Shown piece after piece: positions 1-8,089 of a stretch of 64,000 nt of DNA. This DNA is from Cohaesibacter sp. Lineage in GTDB: Bacteria > Pseudomonadota > Alphaproteobacteria > Rhizobiales > Cohaesibacteraceae. The DNA is taken from positions 1 to 64,000 of the forward strand of contig JAOXSG010000131.1 of NCBI GenBank assembly GCA_025800105.1, in the 5' to 3' direction. Numbering within the stretch: the stretch's first letter is position 1; each line of letters opens with the position of its first letter. The notes below the pieces were generated by a model that saw nothing but the letters and a program-made list of their open reading frames with translations, did no database searches and was not told the origin of the DNA. Both the position numbers and the translations under genes were made by a program.

Positions 1-1
1 C

Positions 2-379
2 CTTGTGCCTGCTGCGATCATTGCCCGTGAGCTTGGCATTCGCATGATTGATACGGTGTGTGTTGCCTCTTATCATGATTATGAAAGTCAGGGTGAGATG
101 CAGGTGATCAAGGCGATTGATCCAAGTGTGGTGGATGTTGAAGGCGGCGAAGGCGAGGGCGTTCTGATCATTGATGATTTGGTGGATACCGGCAAAACCG
201 CTAAAGTTGTGCGGGCCATGTTGCCAAAAGCGCATTTTGCTACGGTCTATGCCAAGCCGATGGGGCGGCCATTGGTTGATACTTTTGTGACAGAAGTCTC
301 GCAAGATACATGGATTTATTTCCCATGGGATATGGGGCTGCAATTTCAGCCACCGATCACGCATGACCATGCCGGGTAA
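2..379 (+). CDS. gpt: Xanthine-guanine phosphoribosyltransferase, 5' end cut by the window
   Basis: This is the C-terminal 125 residues of a purine-salvage enzyme that joins PRPP to xanthine or guanine to make XMP or GMP. The reading frame is open to the window edge and the sequence starts inside the family's conserved LVPA segment, so about 30 N-terminal residues are missing (E. coli Gpt has 152). The PRPP-binding loop [13 protein letters not shown] is intact, and the C-terminal half ([33 protein letters not shown]) follows the E. coli enzyme closely. An intrinsic terminator follows the stop codon, so this is the last gene of its transcription unit. The GTG at position 5 is an internal codon and not the start. 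Confidence 0.95.
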   Translation, partial: LVPAAIIARELGIRMIDTVCVASYHDYESQGEMQVIKAIDPSVVDVEGGEGEGVLIIDDLVDTGKTAKVVRAMLPKAHFATVYAKPMGRPLVDTFVTEVSQDTWIYFPWDMGLQFQPPITHDHAG

Positions 380-405
380 GCGGTTTTCAGCTTTATAAAA
401 CCAAA

Positions 406-437
406 AAGGGGGCTTTGTGGCCCCCTTCTTGTTTGTG
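406..437 (+). terminator. Intrinsic terminator of gpt
   Basis: AAGGGGGC (406-413) pairs perfectly with GCCCCCTT (420-427) across a six-base loop, followed by a T-rich tail. It lies 27 bases after the gpt stop codon. Confidence 0.85.
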
Positions 438-509
438 CTTTTTGTGGATGCCAATTTGTCTTGCTTGCAATCTGGCATCCAGATCTGTAGCTATTTGTAC
501 ATCAGCTTC

Positions 510-595
510 GCGGGCATGGCGGAACTGGTAGACGCAAGGGACTTAAAATCCCTCGATCTTAGATCGTCCGGGTTCGAGTCCCGGTGCCCGCACCA
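510..595 (+). tRNA. tRNA-Leu (anticodon UAA)
   Basis: The acceptor stem GCGGGCA (510-516) pairs with TGCCCGC (585-591), followed by A and an encoded CCA (593-595). The anticodon stem AGGGA/TCCCT encloses the loop CTTAAAA, with anticodon TAA at 544-546. The D-arm region has the usual GGAACTGGTAGACGC form, there is a long variable arm, and the T-loop is GGTTCGAGTCC. The long variable arm and the anticodon both indicate leucine (UUA codons). The 3' end serves as the insertion site of the element to its right: the degraded recombinase reads into it from the opposite strand. Confidence 0.97.
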
Positions 596-2122
596 TCTTT
601 TCTTCAAGCATAATATTGCCTCCTATCATGTTGAACGGTAAGGACTTTTGGGGGTTCAAAAATCCGTTTTGGCGATCATAGGTAATGCGGCCAGAAAACG
701 CTAATTTCATCACCATTCTACGCACTGTCAGATTGTCTGAACACCAGAGTTTATAAGGGTTTGATAGGAACCGAAGGGCAAGTTCAAACATTTTCTCAAA
801 ACTATGTTTTGACCCTCCAGAATTTTCGAGCTTCTCTTGTGCAATCAGCCTGCTTTTTTCCAGCTCTTCAATCTTGTTCTCAAACGCCGTCGCGACGGTT
901 TGATTGCTGGTTTTCAAGATTCGCTGCACTAGCTGCTCAATTTCCACATCAATGTTTCTGATGCTATCCTTAATATCAGAGACGACTCTTTGACTTTGTT
1001 GGTGTCGTTGCGCCCATGCATTTCTAAACATGTCTGATGCCGCAGCAAATGCGCTGGCGTTGGTTTGAGTGATTTGACCAACTCATCAAACTCTCCTTCA
1101 AGCTTTGCCCGTTTAATGGACTTGCCATAGCTTTCACAAGGTTTGTGATAACAGCGATAATAAGGATGCTTCTTGCCAGTTTTACTTTTTGACCAACAAG
1201 ACGTCAAAGGACGGCCACAATCTGCACAAGTCACCAGACCGCGTAAAACAAAATCCTCTCGTATATCTTTACGAGCCGGAGCGTGCCCACCACTTACCAA
1301 TCTATCTTGCATGCGCTGATAGTCGGATAAGGAAATCAGAGGTTCATGCCTAGCCTTGCGCAGTGAGACATTCCAGTTTGTTGCACTGATGTAGCCAGCA
1401 TAAACAGGTTGGGTCAGTAGTCGCGTAATGCGGTAGGCTCGTATTTCGCCATTGGGCAGGTCTTTTGGAAAGACAGGTTGGTTTTCCAGATAGCGTTTGA
1501 CTTCCACCTGAGTTTGTAACGTACCATTCGCAAACAAAGTCAAAGCCTCTTGTATGACAGAAGCCAATGGTTCATCTCGCACCAACTCCCGGCCACCATG
1601 TTTGGATTTCTGATAACGATATCCTGCTGGAGCACGAAACACCCAAAAGCCCTGTTCAACTCGTGCTTTCATCTTCTGAATAACTTGTCGCCGATTTTGT
1701 TTGCGCTCCAACTCACCCTGAGCAGCAAGAATAGTCTCGATAAACTCACCTTCCGGTGTATCCTCGAACTTAAAGTTCAGGCATTCACGGGTGGCATTGC
1801 GAACAGCCATCTCCCGTTTGAGTTTTAGATGAAATTCAGTATCTCGCGCATAGCGTTTTAGGTCGTTGAATACAAGCACATAATTCTGATCTGGCCTGCT
1901 ATCCATATAGCGCAGAAGTGCCACAATGCCCGGGCGCTTCATAAAGTCGCCTTCTCCTGATACATCGTCAGGAAACACCGCCTCAACCAAATAGCCCCTT
2001 CGTCTACAATGTTTGCGACAGCGGTGTTCCTGACTATCAAGGCCGTTACCTTCAATGGTCTGTTTTTTGCCGGATACACGGCAGTAAATCAGCGCTTTGC
2101 GCTTTTGTGATCTGAGCTGCAT
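543..2122 (-). pseudogene. Large serine recombinase (integrase), frameshifted
   Basis: The N-terminal part (2122 down to about 1050) has the resolvase catalytic domain with ALIYCRVSGKKQ near residue 10-20, holding the nucleophilic serine. It also has a recombinase domain and a zinc ribbon CADCG...YYRCYHKPCESYGK. Near 1045-1055 the frame shifts: PTPAH continues in the next frame as FAAASDMFRNAWAQ, which fits loss of one base in a short T run. The second frame carries the coiled-coil C-terminus and ends at 543 inside tRNA-Leu on the opposite strand. Restored, the protein would have about 525 residues, normal for a large serine integrase. Integrases at the edge of an element next to a tRNA usually mark the att site, so this end is read as attL. 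The frameshift probably inactivates excision. Confidence 0.85.
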
Positions 2123-2394
2123 TCAGTTTTTTCTCCTTTCTCGTTGAGGTCTTCAATTAGTGTATTAGCAAGGGCTTGCTGTGTCGCTTCAATGCCAAAG
2201 CCTAGGTCTACAAAACCGACCATAATTTGCCAAAGCGTGGCCATGAATTCGTCGATTTCAGTATCAGAAAGGCTCGTATCCTCAAAATGATGTCGATACT
2301 CATCAGGGTTGAATTCAAGGGCAAAGCTCTTTCCCCTTGTCTCTATATTTGTTTCATCAATATGGCCATCTGGCGGCACAATCTGATCCGTCAT
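2089..2394 (-). CDS. Small acidic hypothetical protein upstream of the recombinase
   Basis: This 101-residue soluble protein has no motif I recognise. The N-terminal half is acidic and the middle is predicted helical (ATLWQIMVGFVDLGFGIEATQQALANTLIEDL). It overlaps the start of the serine recombinase by 34 bases in the same direction, which suggests translational coupling. Its likely role is as an accessory or directionality partner of the integrase, inferred only from position. The ATG start at 2394 is the first one in the open frame. Confidence 0.6.
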   Translation of the reverse strand: MTDQIVPPDGHIDETNIETRGKSFALEFNPDEYRHHFEDTSLSDTEIDEFMATLWQIMVGFVDLGFGIEATQQALANTLIEDLNEKGEKTECSSDHKSAKR

Positions 2395-2600
2395 TCTACT
2401 TCTCCATTACTGTTTCATTTGCTCTCACTCCTCTTGCTACAAAAAAGAACAATTAGTGAACAAACTAACAGATTAGTGTGATTTTTTCAACGAAATCGCT
2501 GGAGAAAAATCAAGCATTTCCGTAACGTTGGAGCTGTTTGATGCTACGATTGTGCCAGTTGGTATTTCTTGGGTAATACAAGGGTAATAGGGAGAAGCTT

Positions 2601-3386
2601 ATGCCGCTCTATGGGTTGGACAGGTTTGACTGGACATTGGCAAATAAGGAAGCACGTCTGGTTCTCTACAGCTTCACCAAGAACCTCTATGACAATGGCC
2701 TCATTAACTGGAACAGCTTTCTCGCAGAGGCATTCAAGGGGCAGGAAGCAAAGTATGACGGGTTTCTGGACGGGTTTCGCAGAGGAAATGCCGGGTCACG
2801 TAAGTTGGCGTTAGTTACGCAACAAATTGCAAGGCAGTTCCCGGATCGTTCCGATTTACTGATTGAGCAACTCAAGCCTGTTTGGCCAGATAGAAAAAGT
2901 GATCACTATTGGAATGATTTCTTACAAGCACACGCAAAGTTTAGTAATCTGGCAGTCCAGCGTGAAACGTCCAACGGACTTCAGATTGTTAAATTTTCTG
3001 AACAAGAACCCATTTCTAATGTTCAATTGAAACTCGGTGATGAATTTCGCTTCAAGCTTGATAGCCCGATTTGCGGCTATTGCTTGGCCCTACAAAATAT
3101 TGGCCATGCATGGTTCAAGCTTCCCCTGTCGCCGCAATCCCCAGTCGTCCCGGTCACCATGGGCGAACAAATTCTACCAGACTACGCCACAGCCGCTCCT
3201 TTTTCTGAAGAAGAGGATATTGGCAAACACAAGTTTGTGCTTGTGGTAGCGGGAAACTCTAATCTTATAGAAATGATTACATCAAATCCGATACAGAATT
3301 CCGAATTCAGGCAGCTTGCACAAAACCTATCAAATCAGGAAAGCGAATGGATGATATATGCGATCAATGTACTATTCCACAAATAG
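2601..3386 (+). CDS. Unknown protein with a DUF4384-like C-terminal half
   Basis: This 261-residue protein starts at ATG 2601, with GGGAG six bases upstream. No signal peptide or membrane segment is visible. Residues 1-100 are helical and match nothing I recognise. Residues about 150-240 (LGDEFRFKLDSPICGYCLALQN, then MGEQILPDY, then KHKFVLVVAG) resemble the DUF4384 beta-sandwich pattern often found attached to kinase or conflict-system proteins; this is a motif-level judgement. Its stop codon lies two bases from the stop codon of the convergent HEPN gene, so the two units are packed end to end. A role in the element's cargo is inferred from location only. Confidence 0.6.
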   Translation: MPLYGLDRFDWTLANKEARLVLYSFTKNLYDNGLINWNSFLAEAFKGQEAKYDGFLDGFRRGNAGSRKLALVTQQIARQFPDRSDLLIEQLKPVWPDRKSDHYWNDFLQAHAKFSNLAVQRETSNGLQIVKFSEQEPISNVQLKLGDEFRFKLDSPICGYCLALQNIGHAWFKLPLSPQSPVVPVTMGEQILPDYATAAPFSEEEDIGKHKFVLVVAGNSNLIEMITSNPIQNSEFRQLAQNLSNQESEWMIYAINVLFHK

Positions 3387-3388
3387 GA

Positions 3389-4597
3389 TTAGGCATTAAT
3401 CTTTACCCCTATAGAGCTTAATAATCGGTATGCCTCGCTAAATAAAACAATTTGATCCGCCCTGACTAAAGGTCGGTAATGAGCAATAGCTCGCCTCACT
3501 GAATTCAAGCGTCGCAATGAAACCTGAAAATCATCTTGAGTATAAAAGAAGCGATGGAATATTTGCTCCCAGTTATCCTTTCGGCAAATAACATCGGATA
3601 GATGCATCAATTCCGCATAATAAATGAGAGGGAAGGAATCTTTTTTCTGTTCATTGTCATTATCCTGTCTCTCCTTCCACTGCCTATAAAGATCGTGGGG
3701 TATACGCGTTTTGTACCATCGCTTGCCTGCTATCTTTTGCAACTCTGCGGCAATGAGGTTTCGTAGGTGATTTTCAACCAAGCCCATAAGCATTGAGTGC
3801 TGAGAGTCAATCACACCACTGGTATCGCCATTTTCAGATGTTATTGAAGCCATAGGATGGATACTGAAATTAAAACCCGCACTTATCAGGACTTCGGGGT
3901 AGGCAGATCTCGAGAATGCAATTAGTTCAGCATTCATTCCTGCATCAAGGATTTTCTCCTCTCGGTCCTCCGCATCCAGTTCTTCTTCAAACGAAACTGG
4001 ATCACCCAACTCTTCTTCAAAAATATCAGAACTTTGGCGTGCAAATGATTCATCACTTATTGCAATATCGTGCAATCTTGAGATTCTGGCAAAACCTGTA
4101 GTAGAAATCCCAAGATGGCTTTCCAACGCCCAATCACCCTCTAAGACTCCAATTCTGTCAATTAGTGATGAACGCCAAAGTTCAATAGTTGCGAATTGTG
4201 ATGCTAAAGGTCGCACAGCCTCAGATGCAGAGAAAACAAATTCTGCCAGTTGGTTTACTTTGGGCAAAACCGTGTGATTCATCGAAAGCGCTATATTTCT
4301 TGTATTCTGAGTAATACTTTGAAGTGCGGCTGCGACCTCTGATCGATTTGATGCACGGTTTGCTGCATCTAATGCATGGGATACCCCGGCCCATTCTGGC
4401 GAATTAGTAATTGCATCAAAGCTCTTTGATGCTTCCAGTAAATGTTGCATTTCTGGTGTTCTAAGTGAGTTTGCAAACTGTACAGCAGATATATCTCTAA
4501 GTGTTGATGCCATTCTAACACTTGGTAGGTCTTGCGAAATGTTTGCTGCCCTTATTGCCGACAAGAAACTGTTATTGTAATGGGAGCGCCGTTTCAT
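3389..4597 (-). CDS. HEPN-domain protein (Swt1-like), putative ribonuclease
   Basis: The protein has 402 residues from ATG 4597, preceded by AAGGTG; an upstream GTG at 4630 is possible but has no ribosome site. The first half is helical and rich in Ala, Asn and Ser, and the middle is very acidic (EEELGDPVSFEEELDAEDREEK). The C-terminal 130 residues look like the Swt1-type HEPN fold, with LVENHLRNLI, a WYKTRIP segment and the diagnostic VRRAIAHYRPL near the end. The R-x(3-4)-H of that motif is the usual HEPN RNase active site. HEPN proteins commonly act as RNase toxins or abortive-infection effectors. The gene lies 41 bases downstream of a zinc metallopeptidase, in the same operon, which could be its regulator or partner. 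Confidence 0.6.
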   Translation of the reverse strand: MKRRSHYNNSFLSAIRAANISQDLPSVRMASTLRDISAVQFANSLRTPEMQHLLEASKSFDAITNSPEWAGVSHALDAANRASNRSEVAAALQSITQNTRNIALSMNHTVLPKVNQLAEFVFSASEAVRPLASQFATIELWRSSLIDRIGVLEGDWALESHLGISTTGFARISRLHDIAISDESFARQSSDIFEEELGDPVSFEEELDAEDREEKILDAGMNAELIAFSRSAYPEVLISAGFNFSIHPMASITSENGDTSGVIDSQHSMLMGLVENHLRNLIAAELQKIAGKRWYKTRIPHDLYRQWKERQDNDNEQKKDSFPLIYYAELMHLSDVICRKDNWEQIFHRFFYTQDDFQVSLRRLNSVRRAIAHYRPLVRADQIVLFSEAYRLLSSIGVKINA

Positions 4598-4638
4598 AGT
4601 ACACCTTAAAATGAAATCAGATGAATACACAAATTACA

Positions 4639-5733
4639 CTATATAGAGAGGAACCTATAATCATTCAATTTAGGTTGCATCAGCTCTGATTCAAGTTTTC
4701 CCGCAGATGTCATAAAATTGAGATCACCAACACTGTGGAGATTAGAGATCGTCATGCTGTTAAACTGATCACAAATCGATTGGTGGAACTCTTCAAACCC
4801 GGTTACCTGTGGTGTGAAATCTCTCTGTGCCACGTGGGCTAGATTTTGCAGCCTGTCATAGGGATGAGGGTGAGATTGATTACCTGCACTGCCGATGTAT
4901 TGCTGATACTCTTCAAATAACCATGTTGTGGCGTAAGCCGCAAAGATCGTCATTCCCAGTCTGGCTTCTAAATCCAACGCCTTGATGCCATCAATATTTT
5001 CAAGATTTTGGAGTTGAATCTGGCAACACCCGAAAAAGGCGGAGCTATCAGCATCAAATTCTAGCGCTTGCAATATCTGATCTTTGTCACATTGCTCATT
5101 GCTGGCCTCCTTGAAACCGACCACCGCGAGATTTTCTGCGACTTCATACAGTCGCAAAGCTAACCCTGCATCCTGAACATAGCCGATGTGACCATTGGTG
5201 CAATGTGCAAGCTCATGCATCCAGACATAGCGAGCCATCAGCATTGCTAAATAAATCGCGGCCACATGACGATGCTCATCTTTTGGAACGCACCAGCGAT
5301 CAGTGTCGATAGATATCGGCTGATCTGCAAGTGTGCGTTTCAGTAATAGCAACCCCGGCGCGGCCCCAGCCTCCATCACAGGAGAATCTTCGCCTGAAGC
5401 ATTGCCAATATCAGGGAAAACGCTCTTCTGTGTGAATGAAAACAGTGCGAATTCCATGACAGACACCAGCAATGCTTGATTCATTGCAAGAAAATGTACC
5501 CCTTTATATCTGTCGGCTAGAGCATTTGGGGTCATGCGCTCCAAATAGCCCATTTGAATATGCAGTTTTTCGCCATGCTGATTTGTGAGTCCGTGTGCCC
5601 AACCCATTAGATGGCGAGTACTTTGCTCTGCGATTAAGAAGGGCTGTGCCTGTTCTGATTGCACATCCGGTACATATACGGGTGTATTGAGATGATTGGC
5701 GGCATATTGCTGAAATTGATATCTGTCACCCAT
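4639..5733 (-). CDS. Zinc metallopeptidase-like protein (HELAH motif)
   Basis: This 364-residue protein has no signal peptide. The zinc motif HELAH is at residues 173-177, followed about 50 residues later by ALEFDADSSAFF (E225, D229). That pattern, HExxH then an E/D-x-x-A-D helix, is typical of gluzincin-like peptidases and of M48-like proteins found in defence and toxin loci. The catalytic glutamate is E174; the third zinc ligand is probably E225 or D229. The N-terminal 150 residues are unrecognised. The gene is first in an operon with the HEPN protein. A protease that activates or clears a partner protein is a plausible reading, but no substrate is shown by the sequence. Confidence 0.6.
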   Translation of the reverse strand: MGDRYQFQQYAANHLNTPVYVPDVQSEQAQPFLIAEQSTRHLMGWAHGLTNQHGEKLHIQMGYLERMTPNALADRYKGVHFLAMNQALLVSVMEFALFSFTQKSVFPDIGNASGEDSPVMEAGAAPGLLLLKRTLADQPISIDTDRWCVPKDEHRHVAAIYLAMLMARYVWMHELAHCTNGHIGYVQDAGLALRLYEVAENLAVVGFKEASNEQCDKDQILQALEFDADSSAFFGCCQIQLQNLENIDGIKALDLEARLGMTIFAAYATTWLFEEYQQYIGSAGNQSHPHPYDRLQNLAHVAQRDFTPQVTGFEEFHQSICDQFNSMTISNLHSVGDLNFMTSAGKLESELMQPKLNDYRFLSI

Positions 5734-6286
5734 TGACTATCTCGTACAGTTGAGTGTGCTATGGTAATTAACTAAACTACAGTAAGTGTCCCTTGCCAAT
5801 GACATTGGCAACCCTTTCCCCGCCCGATATGCTGCTAACGCAGCATGCAGTTTGAGGTGTTTGAGTTGATCCGTTCCAATAGCCGAGGGAAACAAACTGC
5901 TAAGAGCAAAATGATAGTTCGCGTCTCATTTAAGATAGGTCAGCACAATCTGCGAGATCGTTAAACAAGGGGCAAATCCGTGTCACGCAAACTCAGATAC
6001 GTTTCAGGCGTTGAGCTTCATATTAACCGCAAGATGTGTGCTGTCATACAGCACATCTTGGCAAGGGGGCCGCTATGCGCCCCCGTTGCATGCCCCATAT
6101 TCGATCATTGTTATACCCGACTAACAATAAAGCTCTTGCCAACGTTGTTGTTTGACCGCGCAATTAATATTTTGTAGAGATAGCTTTGTGATAAAAATTC
6201 AGTGTAATTTGAAACTCTTTGATCTCCAGTTTTCCTTTTAGTTGTTATGGGTATTGAAAATTAAATTTGTGAAGTGGATAGTGAAT
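5734..6286. other. Gene-free region with four hairpins
   Basis: The 553 bases between the metallopeptidase and the next gene hold no convincing reading frame. Four stable palindromes are visible. TTGCCAAT/ATTGGCAA (5793-5811) has a 3-base loop. ATGCTGC/GCAGCAT (5829-5846) has a 4-base loop. A 13-bp stem with a two-base bulge spans 6030-6060 (CAAGATG and CATCTTG ends). GGGGGC/GCCCCC (6065-6084) is flanked by GCAA/TTGC. The last two are directly adjacent and could be a terminator pair or part of a structured RNA. The region past 6180 is AT-rich and should hold the promoter of the gene at 6287. Confidence 0.6.
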
Positions 6287-7465
6287 ATGGAAGAAAATAA
6301 AAAAAAAGAAGATATAAATAGTTTTCCGAAATATAAAAATAGCAAATTAGGAAATATTATACGCGCGACATTTCTTCATAGCTTCCTTAATATACATCTT
6401 ACTAGCTCAGAAAGAGCTTTAGCAGAAGAGGCTATCGAAAAAAAATACAAGGTAGCTATTTACAGCTCTAGCTTATACTGTTTATTACTTCTTCCTTGTT
6501 TATTGTTGCTTGATACGCAAATAGTAATCAGCGTTCTCATCCCAACGACAATGGTAGCTGGAACGGCCTGGTTCTCTGTTTCACTAGCTAGTTTAAAAGA
6601 AAAGTTTGCTGATTTTGGGCTGGAGTTGACAGTAGATTTGTTTAACGCCTTTACGCTTTCTCTTTCTATGCTTTTTATAGCAACGGTCTGTTCTCTTACA
6701 ACTCCGCTTTGGATTGATTTCATTCAACCGCTTAGATCAAATATATCTGCTATTATAGTTTCTAGCGTTTTAGGTATCGTTGTTGTTGGCCGACTTCTTT
6801 TCTCAATTTTTTCTGGTTCTCTAAGATACGACATCAATGATGCTATGCTGACCGGTCAAAATGAGGCTGCGGAAAGATATTTTAAACAGTCACTATCTGT
6901 ACTACACAAAGCATCACAAGTCCTCAAAACAGGCAGAAGTTTACATGTTGCGAATTACTCCATAGGAGTAGCATTCTTTGAGGTTTTTACGGACATTAGT
7001 CATACCAGCACAGGCAGCAGTCCAGAGAAAATCAATCTCCTAATTGAAAAGGCAAATCAGCTTATTAAAGATCCAAGTATGGAAGAAACTCAGGCAAATG
7101 AGCTAACAATTGAACTCACAGAATCTTTTCTGGCTGCATGCACTGCTTCTGTTGAGAAGAGCAAAACACATAAGTCTACCATCGCAATTGAAGATGAACT
7201 TGAGTGTTTGAAGCGCTCTGTCAAGCTCGCACCGCGAATGAGAGAAAAAGTCGAAGAAAAGCTGCAATCGGTAAAAAGCGCTGCTAGCTATGGAAATTCA
7301 TCAGAGTTAGATCTTTTTGAATTGAAAAATAAAATTCGCGATTTAGTTCAGTCTGAAACCCCAAAAGCGGAAGACCAAGAAATGACCGACCTTAGAATTT
7401 CGGTTGTCTTAGACGAGGTTACAAACTTGGTTGAAGAATTTGGCCATCTAATAGTTGTTTCATAG
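6287..7465 (+). CDS. Membrane protein with a four-helix GxAWF domain and a cytoplasmic tail
   Basis: The protein has 392 residues from ATG 6287; an upstream TTG at 6242 would add 15 residues. The N-terminus is charged (EENKKKEDI). About four membrane segments follow: residues about 57-77, 79-100, 118-139 and 155-177. A signature GTAWFSVSLASLKEKF starts at residue 92. The rest, from about 180 to 392, is soluble, helical and charged. The family is not one I know. The protein at 9049-9726 on the other strand shares the same membrane domain (GIAWFVVTIGSTKKEL at residue 105). Low G+C and a position inside the element indicate transferred DNA. The gene is convergent, with no gap, with the Coq4-like gene. 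Confidence 0.6.
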   Translation: MEENKKKEDINSFPKYKNSKLGNIIRATFLHSFLNIHLTSSERALAEEAIEKKYKVAIYSSSLYCLLLLPCLLLLDTQIVISVLIPTTMVAGTAWFSVSLASLKEKFADFGLELTVDLFNAFTLSLSMLFIATVCSLTTPLWIDFIQPLRSNISAIIVSSVLGIVVVGRLLFSIFSGSLRYDINDAMLTGQNEAAERYFKQSLSVLHKASQVLKTGRSLHVANYSIGVAFFEVFTDISHTSTGSSPEKINLLIEKANQLIKDPSMEETQANELTIELTESFLAACTASVEKSKTHKSTIAIEDELECLKRSVKLAPRMREKVEEKLQSVKSAASYGNSSELDLFELKNKIRDLVQSETPKAEDQEMTDLRISVVLDEVTNLVEEFGHLIVVS

Positions 7466-8023
7466 CTATATATTGAATGTAGCTTTTAGGCGCATGGAGG
7501 CCTTTGTGTCGGTCGCAATTTTAACTTCCTTTTTAAAATACGGAAGCATCTGTGACCTACCCACTCCCAAAAAAGCTCTAGCTTCGCCTAGAGGCATATC
7601 CAAAATAGAAGCAGGATCCATTTTGTGAATATTTTTTTTCTTCGCTTTCATACCTACATCAAAAGCTAGATCGAACACTAAAGCGTCAGTTTCAGAAAAG
7701 CGAAACGGCTTTCTATAAAGCTTTGTTGCCATCTCCATAAAAAGCAGCCGATCTAGGGCTTTCGCATTTTCCGAATTACCCACAGAGTACCCTATCACAA
7801 AAGCTTCATCTTGCTGCAGCAGACCTCGGCCTAAAACAGTATGTAGGATATCGTGTACACCTAGGCTTGCTGGACCGGCAAGATGATACGGAGAAGATGG
7901 GTTTTCTAGTAAACGGACAATCGCAGGGATTTTTTCGATAGGTGATGCCGGTAGGGTATTAAGTACTTCATTGACCGAAAGACCTTCATCTGCCTCTCCA
8001 GGATTCCACTCAAACCATTTCAA
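7466..8023 (-). CDS. Coq4-like protein with HDxxHx11E zinc motif
   Basis: The protein has 185 residues, with no signal peptide or membrane segment. Residues 57-73 read H57-D58-I-L-H61, then eleven residues, then E73. This is exactly the HDxxHx(11)E metal-binding motif that defines Coq4, the ubiquinone-pathway protein. The flanking sequence (VRLLENPSSPYHL before, EAFVIGYSVGN after) is also Coq4-like. The protein is shorter than usual Coq4 (about 230-270 residues). Here it sits among membrane proteins of a mobile element and not beside ubiquinone genes, so a housekeeping role is unlikely. It may bind a lipid or isoprenoid. Its C-terminal half (residues 110-185) is unrecognised. Confidence 0.6.
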   Translation of the reverse strand: MKWFEWNPGEADEGLSVNEVLNTLPASPIEKIPAIVRLLENPSSPYHLAGPASLGVHDILHTVLGRGLLQQDEAFVIGYSVGNSENAKALDRLLFMEMATKLYRKPFRFSETDALVFDLAFDVGMKAKKKNIHKMDPASILDMPLGEARAFLGVGRSQMLPYFKKEVKIATDTKASMRLKATFNI

Positions 8024-8089
8024 AGGTATTTCTCCAATTTTCTATAAACAAATGATTTTTGGAAAGTAAAACACCATCTGCACGATTTT

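Noticed and set aside
417..641. Open reading frame crossing the tRNA-Leu gene on the plus strand
   Set aside because: It is a by-product of the tRNA sequence (the typical AGMAELVDARDLKS translation) and lacks a ribosome site.
5793..6089. Retron RNA
   Set aside because: Hairpins are present but no reverse transcriptase gene is anywhere in the window.
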